DNA from: CAZOZZ01 sp965247425
GTDB lineage: Bacteria; Acidobacteriota; Terriglobia; 20CM-2-55-15
Length of the DNA stretch: 64,000 nt
Assembly: GCA_965247425.1 (NCBI GenBank)
Contig: OZ252023.1
Location: 4,278,001 to 4,342,000, forward strand
Direction of reading: 5' to 3'
Numbering within the stretch: position 1 is the stretch's first letter; each line of letters starts with the position of its first letter. The position numbers were made by a program, and so were the translations under genes. The notes below the pieces were generated by a model that did no database searches, was not told where the DNA came from, and saw only the letters and a list, made by a program, of their open reading frames with translations. Positions 8,212 through 18,414 of the stretch are shown here, in pieces.

Positions 8212-10430
8212 CGGCTCGAAGTCACCTTGAAGTTGTCGAAGTAAATCTCGCTGCGGCCGTCGCCGTACAGACCCGGGGCGCCGGCGAGAATGCCCAGCCC
8301 CGGCGGGTCCGTGCGTTCCAGCGTCCAGCCGGCGGGCTCGGCATCGCTCCTCGGCCACACCTTGCCTCTTGCTCGAACGGAACCGTCGGCAAGCGTCTGG
8401 ACTTCCAGTTTCATCTGGTACCAGGTGTCGGGATCGATTGTCATCGGCGCCCGGACGGTGCGCTCTGTTTCCGGTTGCCACGAATGCAATTCGATCCGCT
8501 GGTGGTTGCCGAACAACACGAGCTGATATCCCTGGGCCACGACGCCACCATCGCCCATCGTCCGACGCCGGATGGCAAACCTCAGGTCTGCCTCGGTCGT
8601 ATAATTGGACGCGGTGTGCTGCCCGCCGTAAGTACGGGCACGCCGAATGAATGAGAATTGATTGTCGGCCCGCTTCGTGAACACTTTCTCGCCTTCAAGC
8701 TCGGTTACCGAATACTTGAGCCTCGTGTTCAACCACCAGGCAGGTAATCCGCCGACGTCAAAATCGTCGAAACTGGTTCCCCAATCGATTGGGGGAATGA
8801 CGCGCACACGGGCTTCGGCGACCAGGTCGTCAACGGTCGCCTTCACTTTTCCCGCCGACCCGGTCGCTTCGGAAGAGGCAGTGTAGCGGCCATCCTGCCC
8901 GATAGCGCCACTCAATTCCTCCAGCGACCAAACGGCCTCGCTTTCACGAATAAAATTTCCTTTCGCATCGAACAGGCGGACTTGGAAGTCGACTGTTTCG
9001 CCCGGAGAAACCGTGGCATCGCCGGGCACAACCAGCATGGAAGCCGGAGGGCCTTCCGCGGCGGTGGCTCGTCGGGGTGCGGCCGCCCTGAATCCGGGAG
9101 CGCGACTGTTCGGTCTCCCGATAGCGTACAGTGCGCGGGCACTTGAAAAGTAAACGCGTCCATTCGAAACCGCCGCGCCCGCCGTAACCTGCTCCGGGTT
9201 GTCCGGGTTCCCAAGTTCAACTTCGCTCAAGATTTCGCCAGCGGCAGCTCCCGGCCGCAGGATGTAAAACTTGCTGTTCGCGGTACCGACGTAAAGTTTT
9301 CCGTCGGCCAGAACGAGCGGGGCCTTCTGGATCGTACCCAGCTTCAGAGACCAGATTTCCTCTCCCGACGTCCGGTCGAAAGCCGCGACCATCGAACCGT
9401 TGTCGACCTGGTAGATCCGGTTACCATCGGTAACCGGGGACGAATAGCCGGCGAGGAACCCGCGGTGCAGCCAGTTGGTGTCCGCATCCGTTCGCTCTCC
9501 GGCACCCAACAGGCTGAGGGAGGCCCTGAAACCCATCGTGCTGGTCTCGAGGTTTTCCTCACTGTGTGACAGGATCACATCGTCGCCGACTCGAATGGCT
9601 CCGGTGTTCAGCCCACGTTTTGAAACCGCGTAGCGCCAGACCCGTTCGCCCGTCGTAGCCCTGATGGCATACCACGCACCGTCGCTCCCACCCGCAACAA
9701 TCAGACGAACGCCGTCTATCTCGGTGATCATCGGGGGCGAATAGGTGGTGTCAAATGGGCGTTGTCCGGGCGAGCTGACCCAAACGTTCCGGCCCGTCCG
9801 CTTGTCGAACGCCATGAAGCGCTGGCCGCCACCGGCCATTTCGCCCCAATTGAACGTGATGCCCGCGGCGATGACAAGGTCGCCGTCTATCATGGGCGAA
9901 GTCACCCGGCCCCCGTGGGTCGTGAGAAAACCGAACTCCTCGGTCAGTTGGTGGCGCCACAGAGGATCACCGTCACGAGAGTAGGCCACGAACGTCGCGT
10001 CGGCCGTCAGGATATAGACATTGCCCGTTTCCGGATCGAGTGCCGGCGTGGCCCATCCGGCCCGGTGCGCCGGCGCGTCGCTGTGAGTGATGTTCAGCCG
10101 GTCTTCCCAGACCAGCTCACCCGTGTTCGCATCAAAAGCGAGAATCCTCTCCTGAATCGATGACCCCTCGCCCACTGAGTTCTGCAGGTACACCCGGTCA
10201 CCGAGGACCACGGGGCCGGAGAGGCCTCCGTAGGGCACGCGCCAGAGGAGGTTCTCGCCGTCCAGGGACCACGTCTCTGGAAGGTCCTGCTCGGCGGAAA
10301 CGCCTGTTCGGTCCGGGCCTCGCAGTTCCGGCCAATCGTCCGCGCTCGCCCCCGACGCCAACACGCAAACCGAAATAAACAGAAAGAGAATACGGGTGAC
10401 TGTAAGCAATCGGGCAGATTGTCGGACCAT
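8208..10430 (-). CDS. Secreted PQQ-like propeller with Ig-like and concanavalin-like C-terminal regions
   Basis: A 740-residue three-part protein. A signal peptide ends near ASGASA, then DWPELRG opens a PQQ-like propeller (about 30-440). An Ig-like/bacterial-BIG-type segment follows (DATVSPGETVDFQVRLFD, about 470-550). The C-terminal domain (about 560-740) has the YFDNFKV ending and WYQMKLEV pattern of LamG or family-16-like beta-sandwich domains that bind glycans. The ATG at 10430 has GAGG upstream and directly precedes the signal peptide. It heads the overlapping operon continuing into the next propeller, the iron dehydrogenase and a further propeller. A carbohydrate-linked role is an inference from the beta-sandwich. 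Confidence 0.85.
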   Translation of the reverse strand: MVRQSARLLTVTRILFLFISVCVLASGASADDWPELRGPDRTGVSAEQDLPETWSLDGENLLWRVPYGGLSGPVVLGDRVYLQNSVGEGSSIQERILAFDANTGELVWEDRLNITHSDAPAHRAGWATPALDPETGNVYILTADATFVAYSRDGDPLWRHQLTEEFGFLTTHGGRVTSPMIDGDLVIAAGITFNWGEMAGGGQRFMAFDKRTGRNVWVSSPGQRPFDTTYSPPMITEIDGVRLIVAGGSDGAWYAIRATTGERVWRYAVSKRGLNTGAIRVGDDVILSHSEENLETSTMGFRASLSLLGAGERTDADTNWLHRGFLAGYSSPVTDGNRIYQVDNGSMVAAFDRTSGEEIWSLKLGTIQKAPLVLADGKLYVGTANSKFYILRPGAAAGEILSEVELGNPDNPEQVTAGAAVSNGRVYFSSARALYAIGRPNSRAPGFRAAAPRRATAAEGPPASMLVVPGDATVSPGETVDFQVRLFDAKGNFIRESEAVWSLEELSGAIGQDGRYTASSEATGSAGKVKATVDDLVAEARVRVIPPIDWGTSFDDFDVGGLPAWWLNTRLKYSVTELEGEKVFTKRADNQFSFIRRARTYGGQHTASNYTTEADLRFAIRRRTMGDGGVVAQGYQLVLFGNHQRIELHSWQPETERTVRAPMTIDPDTWYQMKLEVQTLADGSVRARGKVWPRSDAEPAGWTLERTDPPGLGILAGAPGLYGDGRSEIYFDNFKVTSSR

Positions 10431-10547
10431 CGTTACCTCAAGCAAAGAATCGCAGGTAGGAGACAAGGTGTTCCGTCTTCCCTCCGAAATTGAACCCTAA
10501 GCGATTTAGCAGTCTAGACAGAGTATTTTACATGCGTTCGGACTGGT

Positions 10548-13500
10548 TCAGAACAACAGTTTCAATCCGAACTGCAACCGGCGCGGGTCTCCGGCTGAGA
10601 GCACCTGACCGAACGTCGGAGAGCCGAGAAAACTATCCGGCAAATCGAGGTTCGACCGGTTGAACAAGTTGAACGCCTCGAGACGAAACTCTGCGTTCAG
10701 CCGCTCGCTGGGGCGAATCGTCTTGACCATCGAAACGTTCCAGGTCGCAAGACCAGGCCCGTCGAGCAAGTTGCGACCTGCGGTCCCGAAGCTACCGAAG
10801 CTCGGAATGGCAAACGCGGAGGTGTCGAACCAACCATCTGCGGAGGGATTCGACGTTGCGGGATTGCCGACCACATTCGGCCGGTCGTTGGCGCCGAAGC
10901 CGAGGACCGAGCGGCCCGTATTGCTGTTGTCGAGTTCCGGCAGCAACGCTACCGTGAACGGGCGGCCACTCTGCACCGCCAGGATGCCGTTGGTCTGCCA
11001 ACCACCGAAAACGTGGCGCGCCCACTCGCTCTGCTCGAACGGACCTGAAGGGATGTCGTACGTGTATCCCACCGAGAGTCGGTGGCGGGCGTCAAAGTTC
11101 GAACGCGCGCGCTCGGCGGCAAGGTTGTTCGAATCCTGTGGGAAGTTCGGATCCGCGGAGCTGGCAAAGAATCCCGAAGCGTCGTCGATCGACTTCGACC
11201 AGGTATAAGCCGCCAGCATGGTCAACCCCCGCCGAAGGCGTTCCTGGAATCGGGTCTGAAGCGCATGGTAGATCGAGCTGGCACGCGACTCCACCTGGAC
11301 AATGTCGTCGAACAGCGGGTTGGGACGCGTCACACGTGGAGCAGTCGAAGGTGCGGGCTGGTTGATGTCTCGAGCACCGATCAAACGGGTACCCTTCGTA
11401 CCCACGTAGGCCAGCTCGATGCTCCGGGTGCCGCCGAGACGCTGTTCAACACCCAGGTTCCAATGTTGCGCGTATGGCGTTCTGAGGTTCCGATCGAACG
11501 TCAGGGCTGAAGCCGGCGTCGGAAAAGGAAAACTGTCGAACGGAAACGGATCGGTCAACGACAAGGTAAAGCCCGGAAACGGCCCTTGCGGAGGCAATGA
11601 GAAAAACAATCCGAAGTCAAAGAACGGCGAATTGAAATACAGTCCTTCACCCGGGGCGAGCGCGGACTGATCGTGGTAGATTCCGTAGCCACCCCGAACG
11701 ACAGAGTTCCCAGCCCCGGGCGCCCAGGCCAGACCGATGCTGGGGGCAAAATTATTGCGATCGGAGAAATAGCCGCTCCGTGGCACACCTCCCGTGCCGA
11801 CCGGCACCAACCCCCCGGTTCCAGGGTCGTACAGATTGGCACGGTCGTCCGCGTCCACGGGCGGGGAGGTGTATTCGTACCTCAGTCCGGTGGTCAGGGT
11901 CAGGTCGGGCCGAATCCGGAAACTGTCATGAAAGAACGCGGAATAGGATTCCGAGCGCAGGCGTTGCGGATTGTCGACTTTGGCGACACCGGTCACGGTC
12001 GGCAGACCGAGCAACAGATCGGCCAGCGGATTCCCGGTGAACACACCCAGAAACTGCAAGAGGCCGCGTGACTGCACGTCGCGGAAAGCGTTCTGCCGCA
12101 GGACCCGGAACTCGCCTCCAACCTTGATACTGTGGCGGCCCCGCACGTAACTGACATGATCAATAAACTGAAACGTGTTCGACACGCTGGCCTGCGGGTT
12201 GTTGAATTCGTGTCCCAGCGGAGACATGCCGCTGATGCGGATAAAGCTCAGGCCGAAGTCGCGCGGGTCCGATGAAATGTCCGGCAATCCGACCTGGCTG
12301 TTGATGCTGGTTCCCTGCCCCTCCTGATTGACGCCGATGGCCACGCGGTGGAACGCAAAGCGCGCCTCGTTGATCCAGACACTGGAAAAAGCATGGGTTT
12401 GCCCGATCATGAGGTTCTGGGCCCGACGGGGGATATTGTTGCCGTAGCCCGGCACGAGCGAAAAAGTCGAACCGGAAAACGGCTCGAACAGATCGCGATC
12501 GGCAAAACTGTAACGTGCGGAAAGTTCGGAACCAGCGTTGAACATATGATCGACGCGGACGTCAAAATGATGTTCGTTGTCGCGAAGCGTGGGCGAACTG
12601 ACGAAGTTGGCACCTGGAGAAGAACGGTTCGGCTGAGGGTAGAGCGCCGCTATGGCGCGGCCCACAGGGTGCTGGAAGAAATCGGGAATCTGCGGCAACG
12701 CCCCGACACCCTGAAGGTTGGGTATTGGAAGGTTGCTGGCAGTGAAGTCACCCTGGCGTTCAGCGGCAGTCGGCACCGAGGCCAGGCGCGTGATGCCCTC
12801 GCGCAGAATCCGTCCCTCGTAGTCGCCGAAGAAGAACGTGCGGTCGCGCCGGATCGGGCCGCCAAGGGTAAAGCCAAACTGATTGCGCTGAAACTTCGGG
12901 TCGGGCTCGCCTGGCGGGGCAAACCGATTGCGGGCATCGAGGGCGGCGTTCCTGAAGAACCCAAACACGGTGCCGTGCACCTGGTTGCTCCCGGACTTGA
13001 TGGCAACGTTCACCTGACCGCCGGAATTGCGCCCGAACGACGACTCGTGGTTCACGCCGAGCACCTCGAATTCCTGGATCGCGTCCACCGGCGGGTTCAC
13101 GCCGACACCATTGAGCTTCGGGTCGCCGTTGTAGACACCATCGAGAAGGAAGAGGTTCGAATCCTCGCGCCCCCCGCTGACATGAATCGCAAAGTCTCCC
13201 CGTACCGAACCCGCCGACCCGCCGACGGCGGGGGCGCTGCCCGGAACCAGAAGGCTCAACTCGTAGAAGTTCCGCCCATCGAGGGGCAATTGCGTCACCT
13301 GGCGGTTGTCGATAACGGTGCTGCGTGATGCGCCATCGATCCGGAGCGGGGCGCCCTCGACAACCTGGACGACGTCAGCCGCACCGGCTAACGCCAACTC
13401 ATGTTCAATCCGGACGTTCTGGTTGAGATGAAGCACAAGCGAGTGATTGCCGTCGTGGAAGCCTTCCCGGCGAATCTCCAGTTCGTACTCCCCGGGCGGC

Positions 13501-13754
13501 AAAAGAGAGAACCGGAACTGGCCTTCCGGGCCTGAGGTAGCCGTCCGCGTCCGGTTCGTAGCCGGGTGCATCAGGACGACTTCCGCATTCGGTACGACCG
13601 ACCCCGTAGGGTCGGTAACCAGGCCCCCGATTGAGCTTCGTACCGTTTGAGCCGCTGCACCGGTCGTCAGCGTCATCCCGATCATGATCAGGAACATGAT
13701 TCTGCGGACATCGACCCACATCGACACAATCGACATCGCTCGAAATCGTTTCAT
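10548..13754 (-). CDS. Oar-like TonB-dependent receptor with N-terminal carboxypeptidase-regulatory domain
   Basis: A 1068-residue outer-membrane receptor. The signal peptide ends at AAAQ, then a carboxypeptidase-regulatory/CnaB-like beta-sandwich (about 35-120) with the GQFRFSLLPPGEYELEI pattern. A plug follows, containing HVSGGREDSNLFLLDGVY, then a long beta-barrel ending in a terminal Phe (FGLKLLF), the usual outer-membrane assembly signal. This architecture is abundant in Acidobacteriota. The ATG has AAGGAG upstream. It lies between the symporter pair and the propeller operon on the same strand, suggesting uptake of the same nutrient (inference). Confidence 0.93.
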   Translation of the reverse strand: MKRFRAMSIVSMWVDVRRIMFLIMIGMTLTTGAAAQTVRSSIGGLVTDPTGSVVPNAEVVLMHPATNRTRTATSGPEGQFRFSLLPPGEYELEIRREGFHDGNHSLVLHLNQNVRIEHELALAGAADVVQVVEGAPLRIDGASRSTVIDNRQVTQLPLDGRNFYELSLLVPGSAPAVGGSAGSVRGDFAIHVSGGREDSNLFLLDGVYNGDPKLNGVGVNPPVDAIQEFEVLGVNHESSFGRNSGGQVNVAIKSGSNQVHGTVFGFFRNAALDARNRFAPPGEPDPKFQRNQFGFTLGGPIRRDRTFFFGDYEGRILREGITRLASVPTAAERQGDFTASNLPIPNLQGVGALPQIPDFFQHPVGRAIAALYPQPNRSSPGANFVSSPTLRDNEHHFDVRVDHMFNAGSELSARYSFADRDLFEPFSGSTFSLVPGYGNNIPRRAQNLMIGQTHAFSSVWINEARFAFHRVAIGVNQEGQGTSINSQVGLPDISSDPRDFGLSFIRISGMSPLGHEFNNPQASVSNTFQFIDHVSYVRGRHSIKVGGEFRVLRQNAFRDVQSRGLLQFLGVFTGNPLADLLLGLPTVTGVAKVDNPQRLRSESYSAFFHDSFRIRPDLTLTTGLRYEYTSPPVDADDRANLYDPGTGGLVPVGTGGVPRSGYFSDRNNFAPSIGLAWAPGAGNSVVRGGYGIYHDQSALAPGEGLYFNSPFFDFGLFFSLPPQGPFPGFTLSLTDPFPFDSFPFPTPASALTFDRNLRTPYAQHWNLGVEQRLGGTRSIELAYVGTKGTRLIGARDINQPAPSTAPRVTRPNPLFDDIVQVESRASSIYHALQTRFQERLRRGLTMLAAYTWSKSIDDASGFFASSADPNFPQDSNNLAAERARSNFDARHRLSVGYTYDIPSGPFEQSEWARHVFGGWQTNGILAVQSGRPFTVALLPELDNSNTGRSVLGFGANDRPNVVGNPATSNPSADGWFDTSAFAIPSFGSFGTAGRNLLDGPGLATWNVSMVKTIRPSERLNAEFRLEAFNLFNRSNLDLPDSFLGSPTFGQVLSAGDPRRLQFGLKLLF

Positions 13755-13851
13755 CAATCTCCTTCGGTGGTTGGGGCTACGCCGTTACGGACGATATAGC
13801 CGAAAGATACCACAGGAAGGTGATTCAGGGGTCAGTGGCGTCACAGGCTAG

Positions 13852-15462
13852 CTAAAAATATCGTTCCAGGGTCCGGTCCGATGGTTTCGGGGTGAGGAGA
13901 GAACCGACGATCATGCACAGGACTGAGATGAGCGTGATCGGGACTACCGGCATAAGACCGAAAACGGCCGTGCCTCCCGTGGTCCTCAGCAGGACATCCA
14001 GCCCGGCCACAGCCCACACAACCGTCGGTGGACCTGCAGGTGCCGCAACTATCTGTTGGAAGAGGGCCACGCCGGCGACCGCTACGGCCACCCAGACCAC
14101 GCTCGCTAAAGCTCCCCACTTCGTGCTGCCGCGCCAATACAGGGCCGCCACAAGCAACGGGACAAGTCCCGCGTAACCCGTGAACGCGTACTGTACGGCC
14201 AGGCTGAAAATCGTGTGAGGCGCCACCTGGGCGATCAGGTAGGCCACACCCGTCAGAGCGATGACGAAGGCACGGCCCATCACGACCTGGACGCGTTCTC
14301 CGAATCGCTCCTTGCCCCCGTAGTGCGCAAAAACGTCTTCGGTGAACATCGTCGACAGAGCCAGGATCTGAGAATCGCTGGCCATCACCGCCGCCATGAT
14401 TCCAGCGCCCAGAAGGCCCGCAAGCCAAATGGCCGCGTAGCGGTTGAGCATCAGAACCAGCACGTCGTCACCCTGGGCTCTTGCCTGAAGTTCAAGGCGC
14501 TCCCCCGCGCTCCGGTTCGTTTCCGGGTCGGCAAGCTCGGCCCGTGCCTCGAGCTTGTCCTGGATCTCGGGTATGTCAACCGCGCCATTGGCGGCGACTC
14601 CCAGGTACACGCTCGGCAGCCACACCACCAGGATCGCCAGCGGGTAGAAGATCATCGTCGTCTTAAACTGCTTCATCCGACGCGCCGTCAAACAGAAGAT
14701 GCCGATGTGTGGAAAGGCAATCGCCGAGAGCGGGATAAACATGTAGCTCAGGAAGAAGAGCGGTGCGACTCGTTCGTTAGAGAGCAGTGACGACGTTGCC
14801 GGCGATTCTAGCAGTCGTTCCATCACGCCGGGGAAACCACCCATCCGTGAGCCAATGACCACCATCGCGACAAGGCCGAAGACCAGAAACAGCGAAGTCT
14901 GGAATGTATTCACCCAAGCGGTGCCCCGCATGCCTCCGAAGGAGACGTAGGTCATCACGACCAGCGCGACCACGGCACCTCCCAGCCAGTACGGGACCAT
15001 TCCTCCACTGATGACCTCGAGCGTCGTGCCTCCGCCCATCACACCAATGATGATGTAGGGCACCAGCAGAACTGCCTGCAGCACAAAAATAGCCGTGCCG
15101 GTGTGATTGCACTCCCAACGGTCGCGGAACATTTGAACCGGTGTGATAAATCCATTGCGTTTTCCCAGCGCCCAGAGCCTGGTACCTATAAAGAAGAGCG
15201 CGACCGGAACCACCAGGGCTGACGATGAGGCCATCAGGCCATAGGTCATGATCCCGTTGGTGAACGAAAACCCGGACGCACCGAGAATCGAGAACGCGGT
15301 CATATGAGTGCCGAAGAGCGACAACACAAAAACGAAGGACCCGAGAGAACGACCCGCCAGAAAATAATCATCGGCCGAGGTCGGGCCGGAACGACGCGAC
15401 GCGAACACGCCGATGTAGAGCGCTCCGGCCAGGTAAAGGAAAATGAAGAGAGTGGGGATCAT
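13852..15462 (-). CDS. Sodium:solute symporter (SSS family)
   Basis: A 536-residue inner-membrane transporter with about 13 predicted transmembrane helices. The first segments show the SSS pattern DDYFLAGRSLG followed by the SxxGxSG-like stretch SILGASGFSF, and a later GIMAAVMASDSQILALST segment typical of the sodium-binding helices. The solute is not readable; this subgroup with a DUF3311 partner resembles pantothenate, urea or organic-acid symporters. A charged loop (about 285-325) rich in Glu, Ala and Arg interrupts the middle. It lies 10 bases downstream of the DUF3311 gene. Confidence 0.93.
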   Translation of the reverse strand: MIPTLFIFLYLAGALYIGVFASRRSGPTSADDYFLAGRSLGSFVFVLSLFGTHMTAFSILGASGFSFTNGIMTYGLMASSSALVVPVALFFIGTRLWALGKRNGFITPVQMFRDRWECNHTGTAIFVLQAVLLVPYIIIGVMGGGTTLEVISGGMVPYWLGGAVVALVVMTYVSFGGMRGTAWVNTFQTSLFLVFGLVAMVVIGSRMGGFPGVMERLLESPATSSLLSNERVAPLFFLSYMFIPLSAIAFPHIGIFCLTARRMKQFKTTMIFYPLAILVVWLPSVYLGVAANGAVDIPEIQDKLEARAELADPETNRSAGERLELQARAQGDDVLVLMLNRYAAIWLAGLLGAGIMAAVMASDSQILALSTMFTEDVFAHYGGKERFGERVQVVMGRAFVIALTGVAYLIAQVAPHTIFSLAVQYAFTGYAGLVPLLVAALYWRGSTKWGALASVVWVAVAVAGVALFQQIVAAPAGPPTVVWAVAGLDVLLRTTGGTAVFGLMPVVPITLISVLCMIVGSLLTPKPSDRTLERYF

Positions 15463-15472
15463 CGAATGGCCG

Positions 15473-15709
15473 TTACGGGGCGTCGTCCACCGTGGGAGGT
15501 GAAGGGGAGCTATCCTGCTCCAGGTGATGGGGCCAGGCGTACTCGGCCAGCAGCCACATCAACAGAGCCACAACCAGGGTGTAGACGGCGTGATAGGCAA
15601 GACCCACCGGCAGGACACCGGCGACCAGGGTGCGGTCGCTCCAGAACCAGAAGTCCTGATGCAGAACCGCCATCAGCAATAGCAGCGCATAAAGGAGGCG
15701 TTTTCTCAT
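15473..15709 (-). CDS. DUF3311-type small membrane partner of SSS symporter
   Basis: A 78-residue protein with two predicted transmembrane helices (LLYALLLLMAVL and AVYTLVVALLMWLLAEYAW), a size and pattern matching DUF3311 proteins that are habitually encoded just before SSS symporters and thought to form a complex with them. The frame extends upstream to a TTG, but the ATG at 15709 directly precedes the basic MRKR of the first helix. It ends 10 bases before the symporter start, so the two are co-transcribed. Confidence 0.75.
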   Translation of the reverse strand: MRKRLLYALLLLMAVLHQDFWFWSDRTLVAGVLPVGLAYHAVYTLVVALLMWLLAEYAWPHHLEQDSSPSPPTVDDAP

Positions 15710-15828
15710 CAGTTTGCAGTCGTAGCAGTGTAGCAAAGCGAAACCGGCAGCTTCGAAAAAAATAGAGCGCTTGTGGTTGCCCGGGCTTGGCTGTGTTAGA
15801 GTCCGGCGATACTGTTCGCGGAGGACAT

Positions 15829-17160
15829 ATGGCCGAGTCTTCAGCCGCCGTGCGGCTAACGGGAAAGCAGTGGCTCATCTGCGGCATCGCCGCGATGGGG
15901 TTTGCCTTCGACATCTACGAACTCTTGATGCTGCCGCTGATCGTACGACCCGCCCTGCTGGCGCTGGAGAACGCGGCGCCGGGCTCTCCGGAATTCCGAG
16001 GGTGGGTCCAACTGTTGTTCTACGTCCCAGCTGTCTGCGGCGGCATCTTCGGCCTGCTGGGCGGCTATCTCACTGATCGCTTCGGCCGCCTGCGTGTACT
16101 CCTGTGGAGCATCCTGCTCTACGGCTTCTCCGCTTTTGCGGCCGGCTTCGCAACGTCCGCCATGATGTTGCTCGTGCTGCGCTGCACGACCTTCATCGGC
16201 GTCTCCGTGGAGTTCGTGGCCGGAATCGCCTGGCTCGCGGAACTGTTTCCCGATCCGAAGAGACGCCAGTCCGTGCTGGGTTATACACAAGCGTTCTCCT
16301 CGATAGGTGGACTCATGGTCGCGGGCGCATACTACGTGGCGGTGACTTACGGCGACGCTTTTCCTTCGATATACGGCGGGCACGAGGCGTGGCGATACAC
16401 CTTGCTTTCGGGCCTGATCCCCGCAATCCCGCTCATCCTGATTCGACCGTTCCTGCCCGAATCGCCCATCTGGAAGGAGAAACGTGCGCAGGGGACGCTC
16501 GACCGGCCGAGCATCGCCGAGATCTTCCAGCCCGCCTGCCGTCGGACGACGATCGTCACGACGATCATGATGGCATGCACGTACGCCGCGGCCTTCGGCG
16601 CGATCCAGCAGCTTCCTCAGATGATACCGGGGCTCCCCAGTGTGGTCGATCTTCCCGTGCAGCAGCAACAACAGGCGGTTGCCGGTGTTCAGAGCTTTCA
16701 GGAATTCGGAGGCATGCTGGGACGGGTCCTGCTGGCGATCCTGGCAGTCCGCATCCTCAGCCGGCGACGTCTGATCCGGGTTTTCCTGATTCCGGGAGTC
16801 ATCATCACGCCGCTTGTGTTCCTGTTTCCGGCCACCAACAACATTGAACTGCTCAAAGTCGGCATTTTCATCGTGGGCGTCCTGACGGTAGGCCAGATGA
16901 GCTTCTGGGGTAATTACCTTCCACTTGCCTACCCCACGCACCTGCGCGGAACCGGTCAGAGCTTTGCAGCCAATGTGGGCGGCCGGATGATCGGAACGTT
17001 CGCGGCGGTCGTCACGTTGGGCCTGGCAGGCTCGATGCCGGGCGGCACATCGTTTTCGCAGCTTGCCTACGCCGCGGCCGCGGTCGGTTTCGTGGTGTAT
17101 GCGATCAGTTGCGTGGCTTCGTTCTTCTTACCCGATCCCGGTCAAAAATTGCCGGACTGA
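15829..17160 (+). CDS. MFS transporter (metabolite:H+ symporter-like)
   Basis: A 443-residue major facilitator with 12 predicted helices. The loop 2-3 signature is GGYLTDRFGRLRVL and the helix-6 end carries PESPIW, seen in sugar and organic-acid symporters. The substrate is unknown. The ATG at 15829 is chosen because GGAGG lies just upstream; the longer frame starts 14 codons earlier without a binding site. It begins a plus-strand unit with a secreted PQQ-like protein 17 bases downstream and a small membrane protein after that. It is divergent from the DUF3311/symporter pair. Confidence 0.92.
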   Translation: MAESSAAVRLTGKQWLICGIAAMGFAFDIYELLMLPLIVRPALLALENAAPGSPEFRGWVQLLFYVPAVCGGIFGLLGGYLTDRFGRLRVLLWSILLYGFSAFAAGFATSAMMLLVLRCTTFIGVSVEFVAGIAWLAELFPDPKRRQSVLGYTQAFSSIGGLMVAGAYYVAVTYGDAFPSIYGGHEAWRYTLLSGLIPAIPLILIRPFLPESPIWKEKRAQGTLDRPSIAEIFQPACRRTTIVTTIMMACTYAAAFGAIQQLPQMIPGLPSVVDLPVQQQQQAVAGVQSFQEFGGMLGRVLLAILAVRILSRRRLIRVFLIPGVIITPLVFLFPATNNIELLKVGIFIVGVLTVGQMSFWGNYLPLAYPTHLRGTGQSFAANVGGRMIGTFAAVVTLGLAGSMPGGTSFSQLAYAAAAVGFVVYAISCVASFFLPDPGQKLPD

Positions 17161-17177
17161 AGCACGGACACGACAGC

Positions 17178-18413
17178 ATGAAAGTGAATCAAAGTATCGT
17201 CTCGATCGCCGTGGCCTTCGTCTTCACTTTGATCGTATCCGAACAGACCTGGGCTCAGGACTGGCCGCAGTGGCGTGGCCCGAACCGTGATGGTGTAGTG
17301 GCCTCTTTCACCGAGCCCGCGTCCTGGCCAGAGAGCCTGAATCGTGTGTGGAAGGTCGATGTAGGGACCGGCTATGCCACACCGATCATCGTCGGCAATC
17401 GAATCTACATGTACACCCGCGAGGGAGAAAACGAGGTCCTCCGATCACTCGATGCCGCGACGGGCGAGGTGAGGTGGCAAACCGAATATCCCGCGCCTTT
17501 CAGAATGAATCCGGCAGCCAGAAACCACGGCCCCGGCCCCAAGGCGACTCCGACGTTTGACGACGGCGGACTGTACACTCTCGGTATGAGCGGTATTGTC
17601 AGCGCCTTCGATGCTTCGGACGGCAAGCAATTGTGGCAAACGGAAGCTTCCGCGCCGGGGCCTCTGTACGGGACGTCTATGTCTCCACTCGTCGACGGCA
17701 GTCTGGTAATCGTTCACGTCGGGAACCACGACGACGGGGCATTAAAGGCATTCGATCGGACCACTGGACGAGTCCAGTGGAGTTGGGATGGCGATGGCCC
17801 GGCTTACGGCTCACCGATCGTTGCCGAATTCGACGGGATGCGGCAGGTGATTACGTTCACGCAGGAAAACCTGATCGGTGTGTCCGCCGCTTCCGGCGAA
17901 CTGCTCTGGCGTCGACCCTACACGACACGGTCGACGCAAAACACCATCACACCGCTCATTTATCGAGGAAACCTGCTTGTGTCGGGACTGGGAAACGGTG
18001 TCGAGTCGTTTCGCGTGGCGAGGCAGGGTGGTGGCTGGATAACCGAAAACATCTGGGAAAACCGGGAAGTGTCTCTTTATATGACGAACGGTGTGATCGC
18101 CGGCGATGCCTTTTTCGGTTTGTCGAACCGGAACAGCGGCCAGTATTTCGCCATCGATGCCGGAAGCGGGGAGACCTTGTGGACGAGCGAGGGAAGACAG
18201 GGTACGAACGCCGCGATAGTCAAAGCGGGGGACGTGCTGCTCCTGCTCGAGGATGATGCCGAGTTGATCGTGGCCCGGCCCAGTCGAAACGGCTTGGAGC
18301 CGATCCAACGCTATACGGTTGCAGACAGTGCGACGTGGGCGGAGCCGGTCGTATCCGGAAATCGGGTGTTCGTCAAGGATGTCTCGACGCTGACGCTGTG
18401 GACGGTGAACTAG
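17178..18413 (+). CDS. Secreted PQQ-like beta-propeller protein
   Basis: A 411-residue protein with a signal peptide ending near TWAQ, the opening motif DWPQWRGPNRDG, and PQQ-like repeats (for example LRSLDAATGEVRWQ, SAFDASDGKQLWQ, FAIDAGSGETLW). The ATG at 17178 is 17 bases after the MFS stop; the longer frame starts inside the MFS gene. Periplasmic location is expected. It could be a quinoprotein-like enzyme or a binding protein; the sequence alone does not decide. Confidence 0.9.
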   Translation: MKVNQSIVSIAVAFVFTLIVSEQTWAQDWPQWRGPNRDGVVASFTEPASWPESLNRVWKVDVGTGYATPIIVGNRIYMYTREGENEVLRSLDAATGEVRWQTEYPAPFRMNPAARNHGPGPKATPTFDDGGLYTLGMSGIVSAFDASDGKQLWQTEASAPGPLYGTSMSPLVDGSLVIVHVGNHDDGALKAFDRTTGRVQWSWDGDGPAYGSPIVAEFDGMRQVITFTQENLIGVSAASGELLWRRPYTTRSTQNTITPLIYRGNLLVSGLGNGVESFRVARQGGGWITENIWENREVSLYMTNGVIAGDAFFGLSNRNSGQYFAIDAGSGETLWTSEGRQGTNAAIVKAGDVLLLLEDDAELIVARPSRNGLEPIQRYTVADSATWAEPVVSGNRVFVKDVSTLTLWTVN

Positions 18414-18414
18414 G

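Noticed and set aside
10495..10547. GTCTAGAC palindrome between the Oar receptor and the propeller operon as an operator
   Set aside because: Only eight bases, not positioned relative to a recognisable promoter; expected by chance at this scale.
15856..16941. Minus-strand frame of 361 codons opposite the MFS transporter
   Set aside because: Asp/Glu/Arg/His-rich mirror of hydrophobic codons, with no ribosome binding site or domain.
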